Positions 1-8,659 are shown, counted from the first letter of the stretch. The stretch is DNA of 64,000 nucleotides from Paenibacillus lutimineralis (GCF_003991425.1 NZ_CP034346.1:4563501-4627500), one strand, 5' to 3'. Numbers and translations: made by a program. Notes: generated by a model from the letters alone, not told the origin.

Positions 1-666
1 ACCACCAACACCATCTGCAGCTGACACATAGGCAATGAAATCTTCAGTTTGGTCCAGTTGTTTGAGGTCGTCTTGCAGACGATGAATCACATTGATAGCA
101 ATCAAGAAAAGCTCTGAATCGATAATCGACTTTTCAAATATATAGTTCTGCTCAATATTTAAATACCCAGGTGCTTCCTGTTCAATGCAAGCGAAAATAT
201 TAAGATATTTTTCAAGATAATCAGGCATCTCTTCAAACATAAAAGGGTAATCCCCTTCAGCAAATTTAAGAGAATTCAATACCTGGTCCCGTGTTCGATT
301 GTAAAACTCGTCATTTGTTTTCATATATTTTTCTTGGTAGCTAGCATAATATGTATCTACAGTCTGATCTAGAGAAGAACAATTATTTATGTATATTACA
401 TAGCTACCGTGATAGCTATCGGTATAGATTGAGAAGGAGTATACATCCTTGTTTCTCCCTTCATCTATATAGGTAGACAGAGCCGATTTGCAGAAGTCAT
501 AAAGCGCATTTTCCATATCTTCTCTACTTACAAAGACTCCATCCTCAGGACTAAAAGTCGGGATTTCTTGGATTTTTCGATCTGTTGTACATAATAGATA
601 AACCCCCTTGCCTTCTAATTCTCTTCTCCCACTGATTAATTTACCGATATGAACATCGTAAATCAT
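1..666 (-). CDS. DUF4303-like protein, C-terminus outside window
   Basis: An open frame runs from ATG at 666 to the window edge with no stop (222 codons), so the 3' end lies to the left. It begins MIYDVHIGKLISGRRELEGK and its last visible part reads FIAYVSAADGVGG. The acidic, Tyr-rich, signal-less composition resembles the DUF4303/SMI1-like group of cytoplasmic proteins often found as immunity or accessory genes; this family call is tentative. A ribosome binding site (GGAAGGG) lies upstream of the ATG. It starts the minus-strand run of small genes and is followed upstream by a tiny membrane protein gene. No catalytic motif was recognised. Confidence 0.6.
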   Translation of the reverse strand, partial: MIYDVHIGKLISGRRELEGKGVYLLCTTDRKIQEIPTFSPEDGVFVSREDMENALYDFCKSALSTYIDEGRNKDVYSFSIYTDSYHGSYVIYINNCSSLDQTVDTYYASYQEKYMKTNDEFYNRTRDQVLNSLKFAEGDYPFMFEEMPDYLEKYLNIFACIEQEAPGYLNIEQNYIFEKSIIDSELFLIAINVIHRLQDDLKQLDQTEDFIAYVSAADGVGG

Positions 667-693
667 TTGAAAATTCACCCTTCCAATTAAAGT

Positions 694-900
694 TTAATAC
701 CTTCGACGATTATTCCTGTGCCTGTAATATTCCTCCACATTTGATCTGGAATCAAATGAGAGTATGCCTAGAGTTGGAATAATCGAAAACATGAACACAT
801 ACAATAAATTTTCAAGTTTAAAGCCAAAAACGAATCCATAACCTGCGAAGCAAAGTAAAAACGAAATAATTATCGCTATTATCTTTGCTTTCCATGACAT
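694..900 (-). CDS. Small two-helix membrane protein
   Basis: Encodes about 68 residues beginning MSWKAKIIAIIISFLLCFAG. Two hydrophobic stretches (about residues 6-24 and 30-50) are followed by a charged Arg/Tyr-rich cytoplasmic tail ending NNRRRY. The start at 900 is chosen because AAAGGAGGGATTAGT sits just upstream; an earlier ATG at 921 would lie before that site. The function is unknown. It lies between the partial DUF4303-like gene and a broken acetyltransferase, and could be a separate cassette gene or a co-transcribed membrane partner. Confidence 0.6.
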   Translation of the reverse strand: MSWKAKIIAIIISFLLCFAGYGFVFGFKLENLLYVFMFSIIPTLGILSFDSRSNVEEYYRHRNNRRRY

Positions 901-931
901 ACTAATCCCTCCTTTATACAAATACGCAAAC

Positions 932-1063
932 TCAATTATTACCTTTGCCCTGAGGTGATCGTTGATTTCCCCAGTAACTGCGGGCTAGGTAGTCTAAGAC
1001 AACTTGTTTTTCAAGCTTAGCCTTGTCATCAGAAATCAAGTAATTTTTATAATAAACCTCCAT
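932..1063 (-). pseudogene. GNAT acetyltransferase N-terminal fragment
   Basis: The minus frame reads MEVYYKNYLISDDKAKLEKQ, then VVLDYLARSYWGNQRS, then a few unrelated residues and TGA at 932. This matches the usual first 35 residues of a GNAT subfamily (YYKxYLISDDKxKL...SYWGxxRS). All of the acetyl-CoA-binding part is missing. AAGGAGG precedes the ATG at 1063 with good spacing, so the 5' end is intact and the gene was cut in the middle, as seen for other cassette genes here. The family is recognised from memory of its N-terminal signature. Confidence 0.6.
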
Positions 1064-1075
1064 GAACATCCCTCC

Positions 1076-1609
1076 TTAAAGAGAATATTCCAATTGAAAG
1101 TCCCTTGGATCGTTGTCATACAACTTTTTATTGATTTCCACTGCTTCGATACAACCTATAGCAAAATAAAACGCCACTGTTTCTTCAGCAGAGCCTGCAC
1201 ATATATATATTTTATCCGCTTTCCATTCCAAACCCTTATCTGATATGATCGAGAAGAGTTTTTTGCCAATTCCTTTATTTCGATGCTCTAAGGTTATAAA
1301 TAGTTGATCCAATAAAACATAGTTACTCCTTACACCAAAAAATTCATGATTCAGTGTTGCAAATCCTATTAATCTATTCATTCCATCAAAGGCGCCTACA
1401 GCATAACCATCTTGCAGGATTGTTTCTCTCAGACTGTTGAAATGATGCTCATATCCGCCCGGCCAATCGTTATCCTGATAATTAATATCAACCAATTGAC
1501 GCTTTCCATTGACATCTCTCCATGCTCTTTTTATATATTGAGATGGGTTCATATTTTTTATTTGTTCACAATCATCTATAGTTAAAGCCCTATAATTTAC
1601 ACTTAGCAT
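1076..1609 (-). CDS. GNAT family N-acetyltransferase
   Basis: A 177-residue GNAT-fold acetyltransferase predicted to move an acetyl group from acetyl-CoA to an amine. The core strand LLDQLFITLEHRNKGIGKKL (about residues 98-117) holds the pyrophosphate-binding R/Q-x-x-G-x-G/K motif, and AGSAEETVAFYFAIGC is the C-terminal part of the fold. The N-terminal NPSQYIKRAWRDVNGKRQLV region fits small-molecule or antibiotic-type GNATs. The length is normal. GGAG lies 7 bp before the ATG. It sits in a run of single-gene GNATs, consistent with cassette-type cargo; the substrate cannot be read from sequence. Confidence 0.85.
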   Translation of the reverse strand: MLSVNYRALTIDDCEQIKNMNPSQYIKRAWRDVNGKRQLVDINYQDNDWPGGYEHHFNSLRETILQDGYAVGAFDGMNRLIGFATLNHEFFGVRSNYVLLDQLFITLEHRNKGIGKKLFSIISDKGLEWKADKIYICAGSAEETVAFYFAIGCIEAVEINKKLYDNDPRDFQLEYSL

Positions 1610-1647
1610 TTTACATCTCCGTTTCTGCGTTTTCCTCTATCATCACC

Positions 1648-2151
1648 TTAAAGTCTGAGAACCATTAAATCTTCATCATAATATTGATTCTCATACTTAA
1701 GAGCATTTTGTTCTCGTCCATAAATCTCAAATCCTAAAGACATGTACAATTTTTTAGCAGGGTTGTTATTAGAGATCACTGTTAGGTTTAGTTGTTCTAT
1801 CCCCTCGATTTCTCCCGCTTTTCTAATTACTTCACCCATAAGTTCTTTTCCTAAGCCAATTCCCCTTTTTTCTGGAACTACATACATCCCGTAAATATTG
1901 CCTTTATGCCGAGTCTTCATGCCGGTCTCACGCACAAAGGCTACAATTCCAAATAAATAACCGTCATCTCCGAATGCACCTAACACAAACTTATCAATAC
2001 TAGGTTTTATTCTTTCAGCTACAACATCGAGAGCAAATTTCTCTTCGCGTTCATAAGTGGAACCAAAGGCACTAGGATCATTCCTTAAGCCATCCAATCG
2101 AACTTGTTGATACACCTGCGCATCTGATTCTTGTAAGACACTGATTCTCAA
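1648..2151 (-). CDS. GNAT family N-acetyltransferase
   Basis: A 167-residue GNAT. IYGMYVVPEKRGIGLGKELM (middle) carries the acetyl-CoA-binding RGxGxG/K motif, and NLTVISNNNPAKKLYMSLGF is the typical helix-4/strand-6 region with the conserved N..A..LY..LGF. The start is probably the TTG at 2151, because GGAGG lies 8 bp upstream; the longer frame from 2166 begins inside that ribosome binding site. The N-terminus (MRISVLQESDAQVYQQVRLD) fits GNATs of the ElaA/PhnO type. The substrate is unknown. It is separated from neighbouring genes by short AT-rich spacers. Confidence 0.85.
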   Translation of the reverse strand: MRISVLQESDAQVYQQVRLDGLRNDPSAFGSTYEREEKFALDVVAERIKPSIDKFVLGAFGDDGYLFGIVAFVRETGMKTRHKGNIYGMYVVPEKRGIGLGKELMGEVIRKAGEIEGIEQLNLTVISNNNPAKKLYMSLGFEIYGREQNALKYENQYYDEDLMVLRL

Positions 2152-2251
2152 TATCCTTCCCTCCAAAATTCACGAATGAACTAAATAGTAATGCATTGTT
2201 GGCCGGCTTGTTGACTTTGTTACATCCTTACCTCACTCCATCAAAACGCTT

Positions 2252-2709
2252 TCATTTTATTACATCAGCTTCATAGATTTGACTTGTATGATTCCATGGA
2301 TGATATCCCTCTCCGATCCTCTTCCAGTTGTACTTTTCATAATAACCTTTATGATCCGTACATAAATAAAGCTTATCGAATCCTAGTTTTCTTGTTTCAT
2401 TCTTACCATGCTCAAGTAGAACGGATCCTAGTTCACTTCCCCTCATATCTTCTTCGATATAAAGAGCACATAGATAAGGGAATAGATCTTGTCTACTAAC
2501 AAAATCATTTGTAATTAGCCCATATCCTCCGATTATTCGACTAGCTTCAATCATCAAGTAAAAACGAGGGAGTTTGTTGGGAGTTGCTAAACTATTAATA
2601 ATACAGTCTCGGTAAATCCTCTCATCAATGCCCCAGCGTTCAGAAAAATATTGTATTGCTTGTTCCGTATATCAGGGTTTTCTCTTATTCCAATGATATT
2701 ATAGTCCAT
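2252..2709 (-). pseudogene. GNAT acetyltransferase with frameshift
   Basis: Translation from ATG at 2709 gives MDYNIIGIRENPDIRNK, then the sense continues in another frame as AIQYFSERWGIDERIYRD through LPRFYLMIEASRIIGGYGLI to the end at 2252. The break lies at about 2657-2663, where one G seems lost (AAGCA for AAGGCA). The C-terminal part has the GNAT core (CALYIEEDMRGSELGSVLLE). The ATG overlaps the stop of the upstream kinase gene (ATGGACTATAA), so the two were translationally coupled. A restart at 2557 would yield only a partial fold. Confidence 0.75.
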
Positions 2710-3271
2710 CAAGATTTTTCTCCCTCTGTTCATTCAGCTTTGCTTCATTATCTAATCTTGCCAGTATCTCATGAACTGTTTCTTCAGGTGTTATATTTGA
2801 AGAGTCAATCCACATTCCAATTCTAGGTGTTTCATTTAGTAGTACACTATTCAAAGCTTCAACTGTCCAAACACCATATCCTTTCTTCGGTCTAGCAGCT
2901 TCTCTTAGCGTTACAGCATGCGTACTTGGACACAGAACTACTAGATACAAAGGACGGTTACGGACATATGATATAAAGTCCTCTAACATTGGACCAACTA
3001 CAACATCTTGAATGATTACAGAAAATCCTGCTTCAAAATAAAGATCTGCGGATTGTGCCGCAAGTCTATATCGAAGTTTCAATTGCTCCAACTCGTCCTC
3101 TTCTGCATCCGGACTTACTTCCCTTCGATTATTAACAATCATTTTACGGAAGATATCCCCCCGTAAATGAACGGAGTTCTCTAGATGTTCGGCAAGAATT
3201 TGCGCAACTGTCGATTTTCCACTCGCCATAATACCTGTTATTAAAATGATCTTAGGAGATTCATTTAACAT
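2699..3271 (-). CDS. P-loop kinase/phosphotransferase
   Basis: A 190-residue cytoplasmic P-loop NTPase. Walker A is GIMASGKST near residue 14; HLRGDIFRKMI and SVIIQDVVVGPML (Walker-B-like) follow, and REAARPKKGYG is an Arg-rich lid. This order matches small kinases of the chloramphenicol-phosphotransferase/AAA_33 group, which phosphorylate antibiotics, nucleosides or polyols; the true substrate cannot be told. It overlaps the start of the broken GNAT downstream, so they formed a two-gene unit. Other P-loop kinases in the window (at 17.4, 46.5 and 48.3 kb) are different subfamilies. Confidence 0.8.
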   Translation of the reverse strand: MLNESPKIILITGIMASGKSTVAQILAEHLENSVHLRGDIFRKMIVNNRREVSPDAEEDELEQLKLRYRLAAQSADLYFEAGFSVIIQDVVVGPMLEDFISYVRNRPLYLVVLCPSTHAVTLREAARPKKGYGVWTVEALNSVLLNETPRIGMWIDSSNITPEETVHEILARLDNEAKLNEQREKNLDGL

Positions 3272-3408
3272 ATTACGTCGCCTCCTCAGTTACTTTTAGA
3301 TGATAGAATTCCTTTGATAGGAACCTCTGAATTGACCTATCGTATGCTACATTAAGGTTTGAAAAAACCTATTTTTCATACATAGGAACTAACCGCTTAT
3401 CATGAAGT

Positions 3409-3600
3409 TTAAAACCTATTCTTCCGTTTCAGTATCGCTATTATATAAACTGAAACAAAGATGATCATCAACGTAATAAGGTATGTAGATAACCTATTTC
3501 GGCTAATCGAAAGATTTATAAATAAACAAATTTCGATTAATAACATACCAATTATATTAAATTTTGCTCTAGGATAGATTGTTTTAATTGAACTTTCCAT
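3409..3600 (-). CDS. Small membrane protein
   Basis: A 63-residue protein with two predicted helices (about residues 14-32 and 40-58, the second LITLMIIFVSVYIIAIL) and a basic C-terminus KRKNRF. GGGG and an AT-rich leader precede the ATG at 3600. No family was recognised. It lies directly next to an attC-like remnant at 3652-3717, so it may be the only gene of a decayed cassette. It is short, but the hydrophobic pattern and the ribosome binding site support it. Confidence 0.5.
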   Translation of the reverse strand: MESSIKTIYPRAKFNIIGMLLIEICLFINLSISRNRLSTYLITLMIIFVSVYIIAILKRKNRF

Positions 3601-3651
3601 ACTTTATTCCCCTTTCTCCGTTTTACCTTCCTTGTGAGTTCCCTATTATTC

Positions 3652-3717
3652 AAATTATATTCCATAATTATACAGCCGATAACCAAAGGGGGATAGTCCT
3701 CAGCGGGAATATGGCCT
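3652..3717. repeat. attC-like site, right-half remnant
   Basis: TTCCATAATTATACAGCC, then GATAACCAAAGGGGGATAG, then CAGCGGGAATATGG match the right half of the long palindromes found in the 36-64 kb array (CCATGATTATACATC, CAACCAAGGGGCGATAG, GCGTGAATACGG). The left arm and the inner hairpin are gone. It shows that cassette-type sites once reached this far left. Confidence 0.6.
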
Positions 3718-3753
3718 ATAGATGTTAAATAGATAAAAAACTTCTCAGCGAAA

Positions 3754-3785
3754 TTAAGGTTAATTAAAGGTTGCGTTGCTAAGAT
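3754..3785 (+). promoter_or_regulatory. Direct-repeat operator and -10 box for the response regulator operon
   Basis: TTAAGGTTAATTAAAGGTT at 3754-3772 is two copies of a TTAAGGTT-like half site about 11 bp apart, as OmpR-family regulators bind. TAAGAT at 3780-3785 follows 7 bp later as a -10 candidate. Nearly the same 19-mer and spacing occur at 5851, before the transporter genes, which points to one regulator controlling both promoters, including its own. Confidence 0.65.
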
Positions 3786-3809
3786 AGAGATGAACAAGGA
3801 GGTATCTGC

Positions 3810-4499
3810 GTGAGAATACTGATCGTAGAAGACGAGAAACATCTGGCTGAAGCCGTGGCACAGGTTCTCAAGAAGAACAATTATACTGTCGATTTAGCTC
3901 ATGATGGTGAATATGGGCTTGATTGCGCGATATCGGCGATTTATGACTTTATCATACTTGATATTATGCTTCCCAAAATAGACGGGATAACTATATTAAA
4001 AGAAATCAGAAAGCATGGCATTTCTGTTCCTGTCGTTCTTCTAACGGCGAAGGGTGAGACCGAGGATACAGTGAATGGGCTGGATAGTGGTGCGGATGAT
4101 TATATTGCCAAACCATTTAAGTCCGAGGAACTTCTTGCTCGTCTCCGTGCCCTTAACCGACGGAAAGGCGAGTTGATACAAGATGGTACATTGACCTATG
4201 GGGACATTAACATCTATCCCAATTCTCTCGAATTATTTTGCGGTAATAAGTCGTACAAGCTCACATTGAAAGAATTCCAGCTATTAGAATTACTAATAAA
4301 CATGAGAGGCATGGTTGTGTCCAAGAACACCATTATTGAAAAGCTGTGGGGCTACGATGGCGAAGCCGAAGACAATAATGTGGAGGTTTATATATCGTTC
4401 TTGCGTAAGAAATTGAGTCATATTAAATCTGAGACCTCGATCCATACGATGCGCGGTGTCGGCTATGTTCTAAGATCACAAGGTGATAAGCATGTTTAA
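3810..4499 (+). CDS. OmpR-family response regulator
   Basis: A 229-residue DNA-binding regulator. Residues 1-115 form the receiver with the acidic pocket (VEDE), phospho-acceptor Asp51 in ILDIMLP and the Lys of AKPF. Residues 130-225 are a winged helix (LTLKEFQLLELLINMRGMVV ... VEVYISFLRKKL ... IHTMRGVGYVL). It starts at GTG 3810 after AAGGAGG. It overlaps the histidine kinase gene by 8 bp, so they are co-translated. It is likely phosphorylated by that kinase and binds the direct repeats at 3754 and 5851. The product resembles regulators of VncRS/CarRS-like systems that control an adjacent ABC transporter. Confidence 0.93.
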   Translation: MRILIVEDEKHLAEAVAQVLKKNNYTVDLAHDGEYGLDCAISAIYDFIILDIMLPKIDGITILKEIRKHGISVPVVLLTAKGETEDTVNGLDSGADDYIAKPFKSEELLARLRALNRRKGELIQDGTLTYGDINIYPNSLELFCGNKSYKLTLKEFQLLELLINMRGMVVSKNTIIEKLWGYDGEAEDNNVEVYISFLRKKLSHIKSETSIHTMRGVGYVLRSQGDKHV

Positions 4500-5781
4500 G
4501 AGATTACGGAACAAATTTATTATACTGAATATGACAATCATTACGATTGTAATGATCTCAGCCTTTGCTGCCATTTACATCATAACTTACGGTAATATAC
4601 AGAATGAAAACCAAATCAAACTTACCAATATCGCTATGTCTCCGATTATGATGAATTCGCTGGTTAAATCAGATGAGAACAATAACACTGACAGGGTATT
4701 TGTCGGGAAAATACCAAATGATTATTCCTCAACTTTCAGCGTATTAGTCGGTAAGAATAACAAATTGCTTAATGTTCACTCTTATTTGGATTTAACAGAA
4801 GATACCTATGCACAGGCAACCAAGCTTGCCATCTCTTCGAATAAAGAAAGTGCCGTCATCTCGATTGATGGCCAGCGTTGGCTTTTTAAAATCAATTCCA
4901 TGAATGCAAATCTTATTATCAAGGGAAAAAGCGGCGTTTCCCAAGCGGCCGTGCTTGAACAGATTTATTTTATGGACGTGACCGAGTCATACAACATACT
5001 TTCGCAGCTTTTGCTTACATTTGGCGCCATCAGCATCGTGATGCTGTTTGTGATTTTTGGTATAAGCCTGTTTTTTGCCCGGCGTGCCATTACGCCTGTA
5101 GAAATCGCCTATGAGAAACAAAAACAGTTTATCGCAGACGCTTCTCACGAACTGAAGACACCGCTCGCTGTCATTCATGCCAACGCCGAGGCTTTGTATG
5201 CCAATAAAACGGAGACGATTAAGAGCCAACAGAAATGGCTGGATTATATCGCCACCGAGACAGATCGAATGGGAAAACTCGTTAGTGACCTATTGTATCT
5301 AGCGAAAACCGACAGCGAGGCTATAAACAGTGAGCTTGCCCCTTTTAATATCAGCCATGTTGTTACCGATGTACTACTTGCGATGGAGGCGGTTGTCTTT
5401 GAAAAAGGAATAACACTTTCTCAGAACATCGAACCAGATCTCATCGTAAACGGTGCTAGTGATAAAATGAAGCAAGTCGTCATTATACTGCTTGATAATG
5501 CCGTAAAGTATGTGAACGAAAACGGCAAAATTGAGGTTACGCTCAAAAAGTCTCGAAACCACGTACTCTTTTCAGTGGAAAATTCGGGAGGTGGGATTCC
5601 AAAAGAAAGTCTGCCAAGACTATTTGATCGCTTTTATCGTATAGATGCATCAAGAGCCCACGACGGAAGTTATGGCCTGGGGCTATCCATTGCAAGAGCA
5701 ATTATAGAAAATGTAGGTGGAAAAATTCACGTCACAAGCGTTCAAGGAGAAAGTACGACCTTTATTCTTGAATTGGATTGA
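4492..5781 (+). CDS. Sensor histidine kinase
   Basis: A 429-residue membrane kinase: TM1 about 9-32, an extracellular sensor of about 130 residues, TM2 about 170-192 (SQLLLTFGAISIVMLFVIFG), then a dimerisation domain with phospho-accepting His219 in SHELKTPLA, and an ATPase domain with N box (LLDNAVKYVNENG), RFYRID and G box (GSYGLGLSIA). The start is the ATG at 4492 with AAGGTGA upstream; it overlaps the regulator stop. The sensor domain is not a family I recognise. A terminator follows at 5801. The partner is the adjacent OmpR regulator; the signal is probably envelope stress or a peptide, inferred from the linked ABC transporter. Confidence 0.93.
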   Translation: MFKRLRNKFIILNMTIITIVMISAFAAIYIITYGNIQNENQIKLTNIAMSPIMMNSLVKSDENNNTDRVFVGKIPNDYSSTFSVLVGKNNKLLNVHSYLDLTEDTYAQATKLAISSNKESAVISIDGQRWLFKINSMNANLIIKGKSGVSQAAVLEQIYFMDVTESYNILSQLLLTFGAISIVMLFVIFGISLFFARRAITPVEIAYEKQKQFIADASHELKTPLAVIHANAEALYANKTETIKSQQKWLDYIATETDRMGKLVSDLLYLAKTDSEAINSELAPFNISHVVTDVLLAMEAVVFEKGITLSQNIEPDLIVNGASDKMKQVVIILLDNAVKYVNENGKIEVTLKKSRNHVLFSVENSGGGIPKESLPRLFDRFYRIDASRAHDGSYGLGLSIARAIIENVGGKIHVTSVQGESTTFILELD

Positions 5782-5800
5782 AGAGAATAATCAACCATAC

Positions 5801-5832
5801 ACAGCCTTCGGATCATAATCCGAGGGCTTTTT
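5801..5832 (+). terminator. Rho-independent terminator after histidine kinase
   Basis: AGCCTTCGGAT / ATCCGAGGGCT form a hairpin with a short CATA loop, followed by TTTTT. It separates the two-component genes from the transporter genes, which have their own promoter at 5851. Confidence 0.8.
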
Positions 5833-5850
5833 GCTGCCTTGTATTGCGAT

Positions 5851-5882
5851 TTAAGGTTGGTTAAAGGTTTGTCCTTTTAAAT
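5851..5882 (+). promoter_or_regulatory. Second copy of the direct-repeat operator, transporter promoter
   Basis: TTAAGGTTGGTTAAAGGTT (5851-5869) differs from the site at 3754 by two central bases. A TTAAAT -10 candidate sits 7 bp after it, the same geometry as at 3754. It stands directly before the small membrane protein, permease and ATPase genes, so it is the likely target of the response regulator encoded at 3810. Confidence 0.65.
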
Positions 5883-5917
5883 AATCAATATGAATTCTAT
5901 GAGGAGGAAAATTGATA

Positions 5918-6298
5918 GTGAAAAAAAATCTAACAAGCGTCATTATCTTTGTACTATCCGGTATTATTCTTGCTTTGGGCATTTGGCAGCTCATCCTGTA
6001 TATACCGCCACAGCTTGAAATGCTAGACAATGCCGCCTTACAGGGCGCTACATCGGAACAAACATCCGATTACTACTGGCACGATTTTATACCGCAGGTT
6101 CTTACCTATGCCATTACTATTCTTGGTTTTACAGCGGTATTATTGACAGCTGGCATACTTCACTTAAGACTTGCTGCTAATCAACCATCCGATAATCGTA
6201 ATATGGTTAGGCCATTCCAGTCCAAAACTTCAGCGGAGGACGAACTGGATGATTTCTTTAATGGATTTGAAGTTGTAGATATGGAGCATGGAAAATAA
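5918..6298 (+). CDS. Small membrane protein of the ABC transporter operon
   Basis: About 126 residues with TM1 at about 7-27 (SVIIFVLSGIILALGIW), an extracytoplasmic loop with acidic and aromatic residues, TM2 at about 62-84 (LTYAITILGFTAVLLTAGIL) and an acidic cytoplasmic tail (SAEDELDDFFNGFEVVDMEH). GTG 5918 is preferred since GGAGG lies about 10 bp upstream; TTG 5912 would be too close. It is the first gene of the operon with the permease and ATPase (25 bp gap) and is probably an accessory or regulatory subunit. No family name is known to me. Confidence 0.75.
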   Translation: MKKNLTSVIIFVLSGIILALGIWQLILYIPPQLEMLDNAALQGATSEQTSDYYWHDFIPQVLTYAITILGFTAVLLTAGILHLRLAANQPSDNRNMVRPFQSKTSAEDELDDFFNGFEVVDMEHGK

Positions 6299-6322
6299 AA
6301 GGGTAAAAGGAGTTTATTAAGT

Positions 6323-7882
6323 ATGTTTATTTTACAAAATGCACTTAAAAATTTGGTGCGTAACAAAGGTAGAAACCTGATGATCGGCGCAATTATTTTT
6401 GTAATCATACTGACAACCGTTATATCTTTAATCATTAACAATACCTCTTCGGCAGTTATTGAGGATTATAAGGAGCGCTTTGCCTCAGAGGTGTATATTA
6501 CGCCCGATATGCAGAAGGTCATGGAAGAAGCACAGAAAAACTCTACAGACGGTAGAGTGATGGTCAAAAAGCCTGAGATCCCTTCAGAGCAGTTGTTGCA
6601 GTTTGCCAATTCGGAATATCTCAAAGAAAGTATTGCAACAGGCACTATTTCAGCAAACAACTCGGAGATTACAGCGATTGATCAAGATGACTCTAATTCT
6701 TCAGGAGCAGGCACTACATCTATTGTTGGTGAGGGGGGCATGATGAAAGGCCTGGGAATGAACGGAAATTACAAGTTAATGGGGGATAGCTGGGAAGACT
6801 TTAACGATGGACTCAGAAGCCTGGAAAGCGGCAGGCTACCAGAAGCAGACGGCGAAGGTGTGATCAGCAACGAACTTCGTGACTCAAATAACATTAACCT
6901 CGGCGATGTAATAACTTTTACAGCTAATATGAGCGTTGAAGCGCCTTCTGATATGACTTCCGAGAATGTACAGGAGGATGATAAAGTAACCGTAGATGGT
7001 ATGGAATATACCGCGTCCATATCTGGAATGGGAACTGTCCGCTTACAGCGTGAGGTTACTTATTCCTTAACCGTTGTCGGTGTTTATAGTGACTTGACCG
7101 ATGAATATGCAAATGACAATATGCCTAAATCCGCAGGATTTAATAGGCGCAACGAGATCCTAACTTCACTCAATACATTAATTGCCCAGCGTAAGGCCAA
7201 CGAGACTGGAGTGAATGTAAATGTAACCTATTATCTAAAAAGCCCTGAAATGCTTGAGCTATTCGAAGCAGAGGTTAGGTCAAAGGAACTTTCTGATCTT
7301 TTCAATGTGAATACTGATACAGCTTCCTATGAAAAAGTAGTAAAGCCTGTTGAGGGATTAAAGGGTATTTCCATCACATTTATGGTCGTTGTTATCATTC
7401 TCGGCTCGATTATTTTACTATTACTTGCTTCGATCTCGATCCGGGAGCGCAAGTATGAAATTGGTGTTCTTCGGGCGATGGGGATGAAAAAAGCGAAGGT
7501 GGCACTGGGACTCTGGTTTGAAATTCTCACAATTACCTGTTTTTGTCTTGTCATAGGATTAGGAGTAGGTACTGTTGCTGCACAGCCTGTATCGGACATG
7601 TTGCTTCAGAATCAAGCTGAAGCGGCACAATCAAGCACATCACAAGGTGCTGGTGATGGAAATGTCATGATGGGCCCCGGGGGTATGCAATTAGGTGGTG
7701 CACAGCTTGGAGGAGCACAGACTAGCGCCAAGCCGTTGTCCGAAATGAAAATCTCACTTGATCTTGTTACGATATCGGAGATTATCGGCATTTCGATTCT
7801 ATTAGCTTCATTTGCCGGATTGATATCCATCAGCAAGATCACAAAGTATGAGCCCATCAAAATACTCATGGAAAGGAATTAG
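6323..7882 (+). CDS. FtsX/MacB-type ABC transporter permease
   Basis: A 519-residue permease. TM1 is about 18-40, followed by a large extracytoplasmic domain (about 41-345) rich in Ser/Asp/Asn, then TM2-TM4 (about 350-372, 396-420, 485-505) of the FtsX fold; RERKYEIGVLRAMGMKKAKV is the family's coupling segment between TM2 and TM3. Between TM3 and TM4 lies a Gly/Met/Gln-rich insert with repeated LGGAQ. This topology fits MacB-like mechanotransmission or export systems such as Vex proteins linked to VncRS. It works with the ATPase encoded 9 bp downstream and is probably induced by the upstream two-component system. Confidence 0.88.
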   Translation: MFILQNALKNLVRNKGRNLMIGAIIFVIILTTVISLIINNTSSAVIEDYKERFASEVYITPDMQKVMEEAQKNSTDGRVMVKKPEIPSEQLLQFANSEYLKESIATGTISANNSEITAIDQDDSNSSGAGTTSIVGEGGMMKGLGMNGNYKLMGDSWEDFNDGLRSLESGRLPEADGEGVISNELRDSNNINLGDVITFTANMSVEAPSDMTSENVQEDDKVTVDGMEYTASISGMGTVRLQREVTYSLTVVGVYSDLTDEYANDNMPKSAGFNRRNEILTSLNTLIAQRKANETGVNVNVTYYLKSPEMLELFEAEVRSKELSDLFNVNTDTASYEKVVKPVEGLKGISITFMVVVIILGSIILLLLASISIRERKYEIGVLRAMGMKKAKVALGLWFEILTITCFCLVIGLGVGTVAAQPVSDMLLQNQAEAAQSSTSQGAGDGNVMMGPGGMQLGGAQLGGAQTSAKPLSEMKISLDLVTISEIIGISILLASFAGLISISKITKYEPIKILMERN

Positions 7883-7891
7883 GTGATAGCA

Positions 7892-8563
7892 ATGAGTGTA
7901 CTTACAGTAAATAATGTGTTCTACAGATATGAAGGTACAAAGAAGAGTGTTCTCAAAGGAGTGAATGCCACTTTTGAGCCTAGAAAAGTTCATACGATTG
8001 TTGGTAAGTCCGGATCTGGCAAGTCAACCTTGCTATCTTTAATTTCCGGGCTTGATGTATGCACCGATGGAACCATCATGCATAACGATCAGGACTTGAA
8101 AAAGCTCGACCGAGACGAATACAGGTCCAAAGGGATTGGTGTTGTATTTCAGAGCTTCAATCTCCTTACCAATGCGACGGCTATTGAGAACATCGTGCTT
8201 TCCATGAATATCAATGGGAGCTCCGAGAAGGATAAAAAAGCTTATGCCTATGCTTTGCTTGAAAAAGTTGGGATTGACAGAGAAACGGCGGACAGAAAAA
8301 TACTAAGACTATCCGGTGGCGAACAGCAGCGTGTGGGAATTGCCCGGGCAATTTCACATAATCCCGACATAATCATTGCCGATGAACCGACAGGCAATCT
8401 AGATAGTGCAACAGAGGAGGCTATCCTAGATATCTTCACTTCGCTTGCCCATCAGGAAGGCAAATGTGTCATCATCGTTACCCACTCTAAGAAGGTAACA
8501 ACCATTGCTGATATCATTTACGGAATGAGTGAGGGGAAACTAGCGCAGATGAAGCAAAAGTAA
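7892..8563 (+). CDS. ABC transporter ATP-binding protein
   Basis: A 223-residue ATPase of the LolD/MacB class. Walker A is GKSGSGKST (residues 38-46), the Q loop is in VFQSFNLL, the signature is [14 protein letters not shown], Walker B is [13 protein letters not shown] and the switch His is in VTHSKKV. The GNLDS after Walker B is typical for partners of FtsX-like permeases. ATG 7892 follows AGGTGA; GTG 7883 is unlikely because it overlaps that site. It powers the preceding permease. A terminator follows at 8570. Confidence 0.93.
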   Translation: MSVLTVNNVFYRYEGTKKSVLKGVNATFEPRKVHTIVGKSGSGKSTLLSLISGLDVCTDGTIMHNDQDLKKLDRDEYRSKGIGVVFQSFNLLTNATAIENIVLSMNINGSSEKDKKAYAYALLEKVGIDRETADRKILRLSGGEQQRVGIARAISHNPDIIIADEPTGNLDSATEEAILDIFTSLAHQEGKCVIIVTHSKKVTTIADIIYGMSEGKLAQMKQK

Positions 8564-8569
8564 AGCTCA

Positions 8570-8620
8570 AGAGGGGGCTATCTCCAAAAGTTGATTTACC
8601 GACTAGGAGATGCCCCTTTT
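8570..8620 (+). terminator. Terminator of the transporter operon
   Basis: AGGGGGCTATCTCC pairs with GGAGATGCCCCTTTT across a loop of about 20 bases, ending in a T run. It stands right after the ATPase stop codon. Confidence 0.7.
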
Positions 8621-8659
8621 GCGAGCCCAAAATGTTGAATACCTCTGTTTTGATCTCAC

